Positions 23,359 through 36,078 are shown, counted from the first letter of the stretch. The stretch: DNA of 64,000 nucleotides from Plenodomus lindquistii (GCA_025504975.1 JANUWI010000021.1:186001-250000), one strand, 5' to 3'. Translations and numbers: made by a program. The notes: generated from the letters alone by a model not told the origin.

Positions 23359-24229
23359 CGTGAAAAAATGTGAAGTCTGAACCGGGGTCGTAGGTTGTGA
23401 TAACAGCTTCGATAAAACGGTCGCAAGTATGAAACCAGGCGCGGGATGAAGAGCTTCACAAGAGATCTTGGCCACTCTAACACTTCCTGATATGAGTTGT
23501 GGCGGAACCTGAGATCTTGACGCTGTCTCGCAGGACTGTTCTCGACCCTTGTCAATACAGTCGTGTTACATTGGGTCGCATGCAGTCCATCACACCAGAC
23601 ACACAGTACCTATTACCGCCATACGGCTCCTTCCTAGCACTAACACGGACCGCCTTAGTGGGACGCATGCAGTCCGTCGCGCCAGACACACAGTACCTGT
23701 TACCGCTATACGACTCTTCGCTTCGATTGTACATACATATACAATATTGGTCTCATGTAGGGTTGGCATGGATTTGGATCCTATGTCCGGATCCGGGATT
23801 AAGATCCGGGATATTCATCCTGTTTTGGCTCGGATCCCGAATCTTTGCCCGCCCTAACATGAGTCTTATCTTACAAGCGTGAATCCCACACATGGGTAAA
23901 CATAGCACTGCTGGACCCCCACACATTGTTGCTTGGCTACGGCGAGGTGGATTCCACCTATGCGAGCGCCAGTGTGGGTAGAGGCGGGGGACGTTACGCG
24001 CCGGGGCACTACCTACAAAGGTACACACCGGGGTAGCAGTTGTAATGCGTCAGCCAAGGCCACAGATTCTCCAGCTAGGCGTTCACGGCTGCTACCCTCT
24101 GCCCTGGGTTTACTCGCACAACCGCGGTGATAATGGAGGTTGAGGTGGCTAGCGCCGAATTCTCCGTGTTGCACGAGTAGCGGTAGTATCTACCTATGGT
24201 ACTCATACTAAGTAGTAATAACAATAGTT
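23359..24229. other. Intergenic with short direct repeats
   Basis: Upstream region of the repeat-protein gene. It contains the direct repeat pair 23572-23632 / 23659-23719. No supported gene. Confidence 0.5.
23572..23719 (+). repeat. Two 61-bp direct repeats
   Basis: Copies at 23572-23632 and 23659-23719, 87 bases apart, share CGCATGCAGTCC and CCAGACACACAGTACCT exactly. All but one of the roughly eight differences are transitions, and several replace CpG in the second copy by CpA in the first. Confidence 0.8.
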
Positions 24230-24342
24230 CCTGCAATCACGTGGTAAGTAGAAGCTCTGCCCCTCCAATCAGCCCGTCTGCAAGCCTTCTAGCGGCGGGA
24301 GCAGCCAATCAAAAGTTAGTAGCAAGTAACGTGATTGCAGGA
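24230..24342. mobile_element. MITE-like 113-bp element
   Basis: A perfect 13-bp terminal inverted repeat, CCTGCAATCACGT at 24230-24242 and ACGTGATTGCAGG at 24330-24342, bounds 113 bases with no coding potential. Length and structure suit a small non-autonomous DNA transposon. No clear target-site duplication is seen in the flanks, so an incidental or regulatory palindrome is possible. Confidence 0.4.
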
Positions 24343-24852
24343 TTTCCTAGGCCCTTGAGTACTGTGTACTCGTACCACCTATGTACCTGGACATTTAGGG
24401 CGGGGTAAGCTCTTAGCGGTATTCTACAAGCTGCCTGAGGTGTGTTCTTGACGAGCCAACGCTACGCTACAATTGGGCCACAGCTGCCTTTCTCGCGATA
24501 CGTGCCAAGTGCCTGGATCTTGGTCAAGGGCCTTGCCGCAACAACACACGTGGCCTAGACTTTCAGCGCCCTTGCCCTCGTTCTTCTTGTCCTTTTTATC
24601 TTGTGCAGCACCGTCTTATAGCCTGCGCAGAGATCAGGTCCCTTAACCACTTAGCTAGTTAGTAGTTTCAACTGTGGTCCTACGCCAGCTGTACATCTCT
24701 GTACAAAATGATTTCGCTGTAACTACTACATTATCATTAAGTTGATGAAGGATTGTATGGCCTTCTACCATACATTTTGTGCTTCTGTTGATGTAATTTG
24801 CATATTCGCAGGACAATGATCCCATTGATCAACCGCGAGCACTAGACTTGTC
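24343..24852. other. Intergenic
   Basis: Separates the MITE-like element from the 3' end of the JmjC-like gene. No gene or RNA seen. Confidence 0.5.
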
Positions 24853-26728
24853 CTATCTCTTGCGCTTACCACTACCAGCCCTCCCTCCCTTTTTATCCTT
24901 CCCTCCCTTACTAGCCTTCCCTCCTCTACCATCCTCCTCCCCTACCATTCCAGCAATGTGTCTCGCTGACATTTCCTGCAACACGTCAACTATAGTCCTA
25001 GAAAGCGACACGCGTGAAAATAACACTCACTTCAACGATAGATACCAACTTTCGCACCTTGTCTTCTGGCTCCCAGGGAAATGGCCCTTGGCGCTCAGAT
25101 GCGGCCTTGCTGATGTGCTGCAGCTTCGCCACCAAATTGATTCTCGGGTCCTCGTTTGTGGTCTCGCCCTTCTCGGTGTCCAAGGACGCACAGAAAGCCG
25201 TTCGTTGCATAGACCGAGAAGACCATGTGAATACACCTTGCATGAAGACATTACTCAATGACAGAGGACTGTGCACTGTGCCAGGCGGCTGGATCAAGAG
25301 ATCTCCAGAACGAAGTATGAGAGGAAATCCACCAGTGTCCGGGGGGTATCGAATTTGTTTCTGACGCGCGTCGCCCCACTTCGACAACTCCAGATCTGTA
25401 AGATTCCAACTTACCCACAACTTCTCGCCGTCTGCGCAGACAATGGCAGTATAGACTCCACCGGCGTCGATATGTGGGAATGAGAAGGCGCCCCTCTTCC
25501 CCAACAAAACGAAATCCGTTTTGTTTGAGAGATCATGCGGATCCGAGTTCTTGTCATTAGAGGAACCCCCGTACTCTGTACTTTCGTGCAACAACCGATG
25601 AGCTTCAACCCCATGCAACTCCCATGGCATGGAGTTTCTCCCGGCGGTCCTCAAGTTCAAGCAATTGATCGGCAAGGCTTCTGTATTGTCCAAAGTCGCC
25701 GCAACCTCTGTGAATGGTGCTTTTCTGACATTCCCACGACGAAAGTCCTGGATGTCGATCTGTCCCCCGTCGACACTATGCGTGCGGAACTCCAGGTACT
25801 GGCGGAATCGATCCTGTGTCATGGTATCTCTCTTAATGGGAGCATCGTTAAATGCGGCTGGTACCAAAAGCGGACAGCGCAGGTCGTGGCGATCAAGAAG
25901 AGATTTTGCTTCCTTCGAAGTGCAAATGACTACCATATCACTCCAATTCTCTGGTGGATCCTGTATCATGCGAATGTAAGCTTGTGCGTCGAGTGGCTTC
26001 ACTGCCTTTGCTTCGCGTAGAATGTCCAGATAGTTGTCGATGGCTTTCAACATCTGTTTCCGCATCTTTTGATTAGAACACTTCATAGCACGTTCTTTAA
26101 TCTCATCCATGAGAGTGCATCCCTCCCGGAGTGCTTGCAATGCTTCACTCGGATAAGTTTGTATTGCACCCTGGATGCCCATTTGCCCCTCCCTTGGCTC
26201 TGGTGATAGGGAAACTGTCGTTGTCGCATCATCCTGGAGAAACAACTGCGGTAGAGACCCCCCCTCAGAAGGCTGAGGGCTAGATTGCGTACTGGAAAGC
26301 GAACCATTTTGCGCGGTGGTACCCTGGCTGTTACCGTCGATTGTGTCAACTGGGTTGGAAAGGGCTGATGTAGGTCCGTCTGCAGCATTTTCCAAAGACC
26401 TACGCGCAGCCGCACTTATACAGGCCTTGGTCCCCTGGTGCACGTCCCTTTGGTGTTGACCCGACGGACGGATCGTCACCTCACAGCGCGGGCATGTCCA
26501 GGGCTGAACGGAGGGTCTTTTACGCGGTTCAGGTGCGACCTTTACCGGGACAGGTTCATCCGGGTGGTGTTTGGTCCAATGGCTCGTCGCCAGTGTCTCC
26601 GCGTGGTAATCAGATATATACTTTTGGCAGCCAATACCTGGACACCAACGCGCGTGGTCCGATGGTCGCGGTTCGTGTATGTCTTCATGTACGAACCTCT
26701 TCCGCATTGTTTTCGACCATTTGGGCAT
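24853..26728 (-). CDS. JmjC/cupin-like protein with zinc-finger-like N-terminus
   Basis: Exon 1 is 26728-25031 (566 codons) and exon 2 is 24975-24853, separated by a 55-nt intron (donor GAA|GTGAGT, acceptor TTGCAG), giving 606 residues. Without the join the frame runs into a stop after FTRVAF; with it the protein ends in a basic Gly/Lys tail, GKRKR. Residues 29-54 (C-x4-C...H-x3-H) and 79-97 (CPRC...H-x4-H) look like two C2H2 zinc fingers. Residues 100-190 are a Ser/Pro-rich linker. Residues about 400-510 have a JmjC-type double-stranded beta-helix pattern: FPHIDAGG supplies an HxD iron pair (H419, D421), and LIQPPGTVHSP the distal His (H486). This is the known metal triad of Fe(II)/2-oxoglutarate oxygenases of the JmjC class, whose members include histone demethylases and hydroxylases. 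A chromatin role is inferred from fingers plus a basic tail; the substrate is unknown. No premature stop is seen. Confidence 0.75.
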
Positions 26729-27480
26729 CTTGTCAACGGCGTAGGGGTACGTGTATGGTATGTGGTGACTGTTTGGCCAGTAGGTGGTGGTGCGCTTCTA
26801 GGCTACCGCGATGGCGTAACACGTCATGGTAAAAACAAATAAAAGGGTCCAAGCGTCGGCCACAATCACCGCTCGGGCCACTAGCAGCACCAGCAGCAAC
26901 ACAAATGCGCATAGCGGTCGTACCACCGTAACACATAAAAAATTGCACCGCAGGATCCAGAAATACCACGTCATCTACTATCCACCAGCCTCTGTCTTAT
27001 TTTGCTGTGCTGATACAATACTAAAATACACATGAGTGACGGACCTGCCAAACGCCTCGCGGTGCCATCCACAACCCCGTGCTGGATTTGTTTATCCTTC
27101 GACATGCGGGGTGAGAGCAGAGATGAGCGCGGTGACAGAGTTGGTGGTGTAGCTGGTGTGTGGAGAGCCTATTCCAGTCGATGTTGTTGTGTGAGTATGA
27201 AGCTGTCGCACGATTGAATAGTGGTCGAGCGGTAGTCGAGCTGGCAGTCAGCGATCGCGCTTGGTGTATGGGAAGTAGAGTGTGGTGGGATGAAGCTGGT
27301 GATGATGTGCGCCGAGATCGCGCCGACGCGTTGTTGTTGAGATGGCGCTTGCATTACTGGCAGTATCCCGGCAAGTTAGTTGCATGAGTAATCAGCCGAC
27401 TGTGCACGTGCCCTGCGCACGGTCGGAAGCTTCTAACCCTTGGAACCGAGCAGTTGTCTGAGGTTACCATGCTGTCCTAA
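26729..27480. other. Upstream region of JmjC-like gene
   Basis: No supported gene; only short overlapping frames. Probably the promoter of the - strand gene at 24853-26728. Confidence 0.45.
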
Positions 27481-28200
27481 CATGAGACATGTATGTACTG
27501 CTCAAGAGGGCTACAACGACAACCACGATGACAACACGACAGCACGGACAATGACTTCAACCAGGGCTCCCCAAGTGCCCCAGCCGTTCTAGAGAAGACA
27601 ACATGGAGAACTGGGCGTATGGCGCGAACCGCAACTTCACGCGTCATGGATTGCGCACATGTCCTGTGTGGATGGCCCCTTGCGGCAATCAGCACGACGA
27701 ATCCACATTCATACTGTACGAGGGCTGCCCAACTGGAGGGTTAACAGCAGTATAAGGCTGCCGTCGAGCGCGTAAAGCTGACAGAGTCTTATATAGATGG
27801 GTATCAGACTGCCTACAATTACGATTTTAACAAGCACGACGCCCTCTACGCGGAACTCCTTGCAATGAAACGCGAGCTGGCCACTGCAAAGTAAGCTCTG
27901 CTGTTAACACGACGCGCCGTCCAGGGAAACTATAGCTATGCTGGGCCCCCAAGCACCTGCACGACTTCGCACCCTCAACTCCACCTTCGAACCCATACAA
28001 TATTCTCGCACAAGCCAAACAATCCCCTCGCCCAGCTCGCTGAAGTCCTACTCAAGCAACGCGATCAAAACAAGTGTCCGCGTCGGTTGAATGGAAAGAA
28101 CAAAACACCAGAGGAATAGCGGAAGTGGAAGATGGACGTACAGGACAAGCTGCGCAGTGCGAAGTTGGCAGACCTGGAGAAAATGTACCTTGTCCTTGTA
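27481..28200 (+). pseudogene. Decayed coiled-coil gene fragment
   Basis: Codon-like stretches follow one another on the + strand in changing frames. Near 27490-27600 there is EGYNDNHDDNTTARTMTSTR. At about 27785-27893 there is SYIDGYQTAYNYDFNKHDA followed by LYAELLAMKRELATAK and a TAA. From about 28020 NPLAQLAEVLLKQRDQNKCP leads to a TAG near 28120 and then KWKMDVQDKLRSAKLADLEK. The pieces are charged and helical. Family not recognised. Several frameshifts and stops make an intact product impossible. Confidence 0.45.
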
Positions 28201-31200
28201 CTTAGCAGCGATGGGAATCATCTAAGAAGCTGTGTTTTGCTTGCGCTCTAGGTCTTGCATGTTGTCCAGGTATCTAGACAGAGGGCTGATCGTACCGTGG
28301 GGTGGTAGTCTTTCGAAACGCGATTCACTTCTTGTCACCGGTCAAGGTCGGTCTAGATACAATTATTGTTGGAATGTTTGTGGTGGAGTTGTAGCCCACA
28401 CCCTTCAACGAGTTTATCACAAAGGTTGTTCGGCTCTCGAGTGCCTCGGAGGCATCAGTGCCGGTAGTGCTGAGCCCGGCTCCTCCACCGCACCGTTTGA
28501 TATGATTTCTACATCGTAGGAAAGCGCGTTACCTGTTCTGTAATCTTAGTTGATTACATGTAGCGGTCTGACATGGTGTTGCTGTTGCATGTAGGCTGTA
28601 GTAATGTTGGAACTTGAAGTTCGCGTCCGCCAGGCGATGGCTTGGCGGTTAGAGCTTAAAATTCTCAACGCCGACCCCCTCACGAGCACCAATCATTGGG
28701 AAGTGATATATTTCATATCTTTTCCCCACATCCGCTACGTCAACAGGCCGAGCGCAACTCCTAATAGGTATCGCGGCTGTGGCTGTGCGCGCGCACGCGA
28801 TTTACAACCCTGACCTCGCTCTGTTTTATCAGAGGCCTCGCTCCGAAAATCCTCTCCCAAAATTATTCTGGGCTGTTTAGAGTGTTAGGGAGGCAGCGCT
28901 ACCGGATAACCTAAGCTTATCAAGCTTGGTTAAGGTCGTTTTGAGTGCATCAGATCTAGCAAGATCGGACAACTTGAGCTTTTCAAGCTTGGTCTAAGCC
29001 CAGGCATTGGAGAGTTATGTAAATGCGTGCCAAGCCGGAGGGGCTTTAGCCTGACAGTGCTCAAGCTCGATTCTGGTATGGATGAGAATACACGGAAAGA
29101 ACGAGTTACTCCAACCTGCACACGGGATTATGAAACCATCGTTTAGAGGGGTTTAGCTAAGAGGTGGTCCAGTTCGATGCCGAGCCTGTCGGCCTCTTGT
29201 TGCGATTTCTTAATGTATGCAACAAGTCAGAGGCTGGTGTCAAGGCCGTGAGATCGCCGCTGTCGATTCTGGTAGTGCGAGGCTGGTGTGCTTCCAAGCT
29301 AGTACATCGGATCAGTCGAGTGAAGCCTAAGGTAATAGTCAATCAGACGCGTCGCCCAATTAGTCGTCCATTTGTGATGCTGGAGCAGAGGGCGTGATGC
29401 CGTTGCATCAGAGAGGGCTCTCGACGCGTCTGGCATCATACGCGTTGTCTCGGTGGTCGTTCGCATGTGTTGCATGCAGCATCACAGGGTCAGCGCTGCA
29501 GGTCAATGACCCGCGATAGTGAGAACAATTCCATTCCGCTATGGAGGGCGTGTCATGTGTCACGTTCTGCGAGTAAACAGCAATCAGCTGGTGTTGTATC
29601 GCAGTTGTGAAGACAACCTCCAAACGGGTGGATTGCAAATGTTTACTAACTTGCCGAAAGTCATCGCACCTATTTTTGGCACCTCGTCGCCAAATTTTCG
29701 ACAACTACACGGTCACACCACCAATTAATCAACCACATGTCGCATTGGTTTTACCTTTGATAGACATTATATAACCGCCCGCTTGGATTTTTGTTGAGAT
29801 GATATTAGAATATTTGGGCGGGCGTTCAGACATATAAGTCCAGGATTGGCGCCAAGATACCCCCTGGCGGTCACGTAAGCCTCGTGAATATTTCGGAGCA
29901 TCACGGTCAACACGACAAGCCATTGCTGTTCCAAAGACATCTCCAAGTCTGCAACTCATGTTGGTTTTGCCGTAAAATCGAGTCACTCGGACTATTCAAG
30001 TATGACGCTAGTGACCGTGCGCAATCACAGACGTGTGCTGGCGAGATCTCGCGTTGGTGGTGTTGTTTGGATCGTGACAATGAGCCTTGTTAGTAAGCTC
30101 GCCGTTTACATGATGCATTTGGTGGGCATCCCGGACGAGCCTTATAGTGTTGCAATCACCTTACTAGGGTATTCAAAGCATAGTAGTAGACTTAGAGTTG
30201 CACTCACAATTCTTGCCACACAACCTTAGAGATGTCATTGCTTGATTCTACTTTTTGGCTAGGCAGGAAGCTTTCGTAGAAGCACCTCATCACTCGTGCA
30301 TACAAGTCCACAAGGTCGGTCAGCTGTCACGCCTTCACTAGTAACACTTGCAGCCCCCTTTGCTGCATCCAACAAGACGACAGCACGCCTTTGCCCGCTA
30401 CTGGCACACACTCTCGAACGGCAACCTTTTTCCATCGGTGCCATTCGCCACAAACGCTCTGTTCCACTAGACAGCCAGCCGGCGTCGGGTTTAATTTCCG
30501 ATTCGTCTGCCCTGATTCAACGTCCTCACGAGCTTCTCTCCCAATTTTCTTGTTCCTCCATCCCGAGACGCTTCTTGAACACACACAAGCCTGAAGTCTG
30601 TGAGTATCTGCTCCGCTAACATGCATCGGTGAGATGACGTACCCTTCTTGCCAATCTGCACGACTCTTCTCAAGTTCCGCGTGATGCTACCGCGTTGCGT
30701 TGTACTCAAACCTGTTGTCCAGTGTTTGCATGTGTTTCCTTCCTCGACGTCGGTATTCCTAGGAGTGATATCAGCAGCAAGTAGGATTTTCTCTCACGTT
30801 TCGGTCGGATGCTGCTCTTAGAGAAGACACTATCCGCATAGGAGTTCAAGGTCAGCCAAAACACGTGTTGACAAGAGTCATGTGTTGCCTTTACCATCTA
30901 TCATCCTTTTGTCGATGAGCTGGACCAATACCTCCTGCTGCCTTTGTTAGGACTTGTGGGTTATACGCCTCTGGCTTCGTCGTCGGGAATGCGCTCGATG
31001 AGAGCTGGGTCATTGCAGAAACTGCATCTGATCGCCAGGGCGGAGTATCCTCTCTCCGTAGCCTAAAGAGTGCTGCAGTAGCATTCCAAGAAAGAAATAC
31101 CATAGTCTTGTCGGCTGGGTACTGTCGTCGTTGCTGCGCATCATATTGTGGCTGGTAATTGGTTGAGTTAGCAGTTCGGCAACTTTTCCAACATCGCCGT

Positions 31201-34088
31201 TCTGATCGACGCTGCTAAAGTAGGAGCTCAAAGTTGAAGAGATATAATGATCGCAGGAGTAGCCTCGCTCGTGGTAGTAGGACTGCTCTGTGATCACTAA
31301 TTAGGCCTAGCGAGTGACTTTTTCCGGGGCAACCGCTCGTACATCATGCTGCCTACCGCGCGTTGTTGTTTGTGTAGGAGAAAGAGGTTCTTCGTTACTT
31401 CTAACCTTTAGAGCTTCTTTTTCTAGGATCTTACTTACCTATAATCTCACCTGGCCGTTACCTACGTGATGAACTGATGTAAGGCAGGCTCCTTTGGTTA
31501 TTTCTATGCCTACTGATCTCAGAGTAGGTGCCAATGTACTATCAATTGAAAGATAGATATGACAAATTACCTACAGAAACCACGCTACACACCGCATAGT
31601 CCTTGGTTTGTGTACAGGGACACCTGGAGAGACTCCTACCTCACGAGTCACGAGTGATAGCGTGTAACAAGCAACCCTTCGTGCATCTGATAGAGCGTTA
31701 TCTTATAGAAATATGACCAGAAAAAGACAGCAAACCTTGGGAAAACAAATCGGCGCATGATATGTTCGACTTGCAGTCGTCGTAGAGTCCCAACGAGGCG
31801 GTTACATACTCTAGGGCGAAGGAGCACTTGCAGTAGTGTTACCTAGTACTAACAAGGGAAGCAACCTTTGTACGGAGGCACAAGACAATAACCCTGAGTG
31901 ACGTTTTCCAAAATTGGTTGTCTATGCTGCCCTAAGACCATTGAGCCATCAATTACAAATTCTGCATCTGTTCACTCGATTCAAGTTCTGAGTGTTCAGA
32001 ATATCTAGACAGTCATCATATTGTGTCTTGCCATGCTATTGCTATTCCTTGCTTCTTCCACTCAAGCCTAGCAGCCTCAGTTACATTAGGCAGTAAGACC
32101 AAGTAAGCTACAAACTCCTCCTTAGGGCATGTGTACTAAGAAAGACCAGACCGGGGATATTCTCACTAATACGGTAACAACGGAAACACACCGTGTTTTG
32201 CAATCAAAGGCAGGAACGACGAATGCAAAAGAAAACGCAATGCAAACTGTTTCTTGCTTCCTGTGCTAGGCTACAAACACGACAACCATTACACTAGAGA
32301 GGAAGAGGGTGGGGGTGGAATGAAGATGCTGGCAAGTTTTTACTCAAATATCTCTTTCTATTAACTTAGAGAGAGACAGTTATGCAAATTCCCAAGCAAC
32401 GTACTGCGGGGCCGTTTAGCGCAAGTTTCAGAACAACAATGAACTCTAGGAGTACGATATACAACAGTACTAGTATGCACATCTACGCCAAGTCCCAGAA
32501 TAATGTAACGGGATTAGAAGGAGGAGAAATTACGGAAGTTCTTGCGTTGCTTGACGTTTTGTCCATGGTATAAACCTTAGGCGCGTATGAAGGAAACAGG
32601 TCTTGCTAGTGGAACCTAATAATGTAAGCAATTATCCATAACTTTAGAATCGTTCTACTATCCACATTTTTGCTCTCTTAAGATTCTTTTTTTGAGCAGT
32701 CGTCACTAAAGAGGTAAATTCTTCCTGCTTCCATTAACCAGATAGGCGATCCGCAAGACTAGAGGTATTCATATTCACTTTGATGTGATACGTTTAGTGG
32801 TGGTGTAACTGCATCAGATTCTTAAGAAGATAATCTAAATACTTATGTTGTATAATTCAGGAACCCAAGCGGCGTCCTACACGCACTACCCTAACCGTAG
32901 TTATTATGGAGGCCTTTCTACAAGCATTCCTAGATGCACCGGAGGGGTAAGGCTCAGTGTTGGTCCGGAGTATCCCACATTGTGCATCAATAATCTCGGT
33001 TCAACGTACCTTTCACTCTTCGTTTGCACAAGGAATATACACAAGACTAGTGGTAAATCACAATAAAGTATCTAGAGGTATTCCTTTTGAGCATCAAGGT
33101 AGTTGTAATGCCATCGCGGCGCACTCCCGGACTTGGAATAATCGGCAGTTAGATATGTGTGCTTCTATTCAGAAGCTGTTTTCTTGAGGAAGTAGCAATG
33201 ACTCTCATACGCTTCCGAATTAAAAAGATACTACACATCTCGAGCTTTACCCACTCGTGAAATCTCCGCACGTCTCGAACTTTATGCAAGTCTCTAATCT
33301 CTCAGCATCTCCCGCATCTTTGAATCTTACGCCTGCATGGGCGATGTCCAGTACTCGAGAACTGTTACTTTCAGACTCTTTTGCAGCGGTCTTGGTCGTG
33401 GTGATGGCAGTGGCGGCGTTACTGGTCATCGCAAGGAGATGAGCAACGTTAAAACCTTCAAAGGGTCATCACCGCGATCCGCAACGAGCTAGATTGCACA
33501 CCACCATCATCACTGGCAGAGACACACTGTTCTGCAACCGAGTCACAAGACTCTCGCGATTACCGTATCGGGCCTGCGGCAGCGAGTACATCGAGTTCAA
33601 GAGGATATTGCTCTCCCTCCTCGTTGCGTCTCATCGTGTCTTGTTGCTCCTTGCCGAGGTGTCCCTTGTGGGCCGCGCCTATATTCAGGCCGAATGCAAC
33701 CACTGTCACTCGTATTGAGGCGGACCGTTCGCCGACTGCTTCGTCTCCTACGGCCAGGGTGGGATGATGTGACTAAGGCTTGCACGGACCCGGCAGCGGT
33801 CAGGGGCGAGAACAAGAAAAGACTGTTGTAGAGAGGGATGGGTTAGGGGAGAATCGGCGTGCGAGTGTGCATGCCTATGTCTTTTAAGCATACTCATCGT
33901 GCCGCCTTCTCCGAGTGAAATCAAACCCATGTGATGTAGCAGGAAATTCTAACACGATATTGCTATTGCCGGTCAACCAGTCTTGTCCATGACACGACTA
34001 CTCCTACCTCTTCCCCTCTCTCCCCTTCCCTTCGTGCCATGCTGCCGAGTGTAGCGATTGCTTCTACTTTGCAGCACTCATTATTCGA
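28201..34088. other. Long stretch without supported genes
   Basis: Only short overlapping frames occur on both strands. Weakly protein-like runs lie at 28604-28813, 29164-29397, 30296-30619 and 30891-31100 (+ or -), none with a recognisable domain or intron structure. 31300-33200 is slightly AT-rich and empty. Near 33380-33440 a + strand frame ends in a hydrophobic stretch plus IARR, but it lacks a convincing gene around it. Small unrecognised genes cannot be excluded. Confidence 0.4.
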
Positions 34089-34690
34089 TTAGGAGCTTTC
34101 CGTATGTCGACGTTGGGGTAGGCTCGGATCGCTCACAGGCAAGGAACAGGGCTTAGAGAGACCTTTGGCTTCTGCGATGGCCGACTTGGCTGAGAAGGTC
34201 GTCTTTGGGATCCTAGCGCTGGGTGACAGGGAGCGCGGTCGGTGCAGTGAACATGGTGCTGTTGTGTTCTTCGGCCACACACCAGGACCCCCTACAGGTC
34301 TCCCTTTGTACAGGATTGTGAAAGCTCTGGCAATTAGTGGAGCGTAGAGCATATGAGAATGACCAATGACCCAGCCGATGTCTGAGGCTGTGCACACGAC
34401 ATCACCTGGACCGATGCTGGAAATATGGCGCAGAGAGAAGTGCAGGCCCACAGCACGGCTGCCTGCAGTCCTCTTACCCCTCTCGGATTTCCGTTCGTCC
34501 CAGACGTGTGCATAATGTACAACGGATCTGGATTGGCACGCAGCCGGCGTTTTGCTGTTCTCAGCCCTCACTCTGCCCACCAATTCCTGCCATGTCGCTT
34601 GCTTCCGTGGTACTAGTGCGTTATCAAAAGTCAGATCACTACGCTCTATGAGCTCTCCTAGCTCCAGCGCAGCTGTTCGCATTGCCAAAT
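34089..34690 (-). pseudogene. Acyl-CoA synthetase (AMP-binding) remnant
   Basis: Fragments of an adenylate-forming acyl-CoA ligase lie in order on the - strand but in different frames. ATWQELVGRVRAENSKT comes first, then the AMP-binding signature YIMHTSGTNGNPRGV (normally YTSGTTGxPKGV). It is followed by GPGDVVCTASDIGWVIGHSH and LYKGRPVG, then VAEEHNSTMFTAPTAL in a third frame, ending at a stop. The order and spacing match the propionyl/acetyl-CoA synthetase branch, including the GWVIGHS segment. At least two frame changes plus stops show it is dead. N-terminal and C-terminal thirds of a normal enzyme (about 650 residues) are missing. Confidence 0.75.
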
Positions 34691-35930
34691 CTTCAAGTTC
34701 TGTAGGCTACGCGAAGACAGGCTGAGCGCTTGTTCCACCGATTGCTGCTACGCAATGGAGGCTCGGTTTTGAATGATATCGCAGGAGACTGTCAGGATGA
34801 TCCTGCATCCGCAAGCATCGATTCACTGAGCAACAGAGTGGATGGCGCCTGATTAGTTGACCGCGAACATCCCAATCAAGGCAGCCGGTCTTTGCTGGAC
34901 GTCGTTAGCGATGAACAAAAGGACTCGTGGTTGGCCGCAGACTCATCAAATGTGGCGGCTCACACTCCATCCAGAGTGGCATTCGCCAATCAACCAAGCC
35001 AATGGGGATTTGGTGACCTTCCGAGGCTGAAGATGAGCTCGAAGGTGCAGTTCATGCAGGCTCGCGCCCTCCCACCGGCCTTTTCTTGCTGTACTATGTA
35101 AGGAGTCCACTTACTGCTAATGCTGTGTCCATTCCACATTATTACGACGCTCAAATCTCCTCATTTGGCGTGCTTCTCAATCGCACAGGCAAAAGGTCGG
35201 ATTGGGGTGCCAGGCTCGAGCATAGAAATGGCCAGGTTCAGGCACCTCAGAGTCTTTTCCACCACGCGGATCGTGTCATTGTTTGTTTTCGCCTCTTCCA
35301 CCGTGGCACAGGAATATATCGAGGTTGCAAATGGCTCCATCCAGAAGGGCACGCTGATCGGGTATGCCGTGACACACAATTTTGTCCAATGAGTACGTAG
35401 GCCTTGGGAAGATGGTTTGTGGTTGAGCAGTGGGGGTTACTACTATGAGCGTGAGTACGTTTTTGGTGCATTGCAGAGTGGACGCTGCAGCGCAGGAAAT
35501 CTTCTCCCTTGCTTTATGCAGGCCTTTTGGCAAAATCGTCACTGTAGTCTGTCGTGACACCGGGCCGTATCGCTGCTGCGGTGATGTCTAATACCTCGCG
35601 CGCCAGCTAGCAGACCTTGCGCATCGCGTCCCGGCCTATTGCATTGAGGATATTGGTTTTCGAGCGATTCAATAGCTGTTTAGCGTGATGAATGACTACC
35701 TTGTGCATCGGGGCATCTGATAGACTTGAGAACCACGCGCCTCGGGGAGGGGAGATGGACGGGTTGAACGGGTCCGGCGAAAGGGAATTTTGGAAGTGGG
35801 TTGTACGTGCCTATGCCTAGATCGGGCAGAGACACAATCTTGAAGGTCATTTCAGGATCCTGTTCAGCATGGCGAGCTCAGCCTACTCCTACATACAGAA
35901 GACTCCGTACATCAGCTGATGTTGTCTCTT
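34691..35930. other. Intergenic, ambiguous small frames
   Basis: Overlapping frames at 35086-35560 are open on both strands. A + strand 54-residue frame from ATG 35228 begins like a signal peptide (VSLFVFASSTVAQ), but without supporting features it is not called a gene. Confidence 0.35.
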
Positions 35931-36078
35931 TCATTCATTGCACTAAAGATTCATGAGCATGGCATCTTTGGCCGGGCCATGTCACTAGCGTTTCAGACTG
36001 CCTTCCCGACATTCTTGACGGGTACGCTGCTGATGGAACTAATGACCACGCTTATAGCTCGTAGAGGTGCTCTCAGGG
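35931..36078 (+). pseudogene. Membrane-protein fragment
   Basis: One frame reads LMLSLSFIALKIHEHGIFGR and then AMSLAFQTAFPTFLTGTLLM followed by ELMTTLIARRGALRA and a TAG. The alternation of hydrophobic stretches suggests a piece of a multi-span membrane protein. There is no upstream start and no flanking exons can be joined with confidence. Family not recognised. Confidence 0.3.

Noticed and set aside
23359..23475. 39-residue N-terminal extension of the repeat protein
   Set aside because: The extension starts at GTG; the only ATG is at 23358, directly before the first repeat.
24998..26842. Several 60-160-codon + strand frames
   Set aside because: They are antisense to the JmjC-like gene and have no independent support.
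35228..35392. 54-residue candidate small secreted protein
   Set aside because: A signal-like start exists but both strands are open, no cysteine pattern is present and no intron or promoter supports it.
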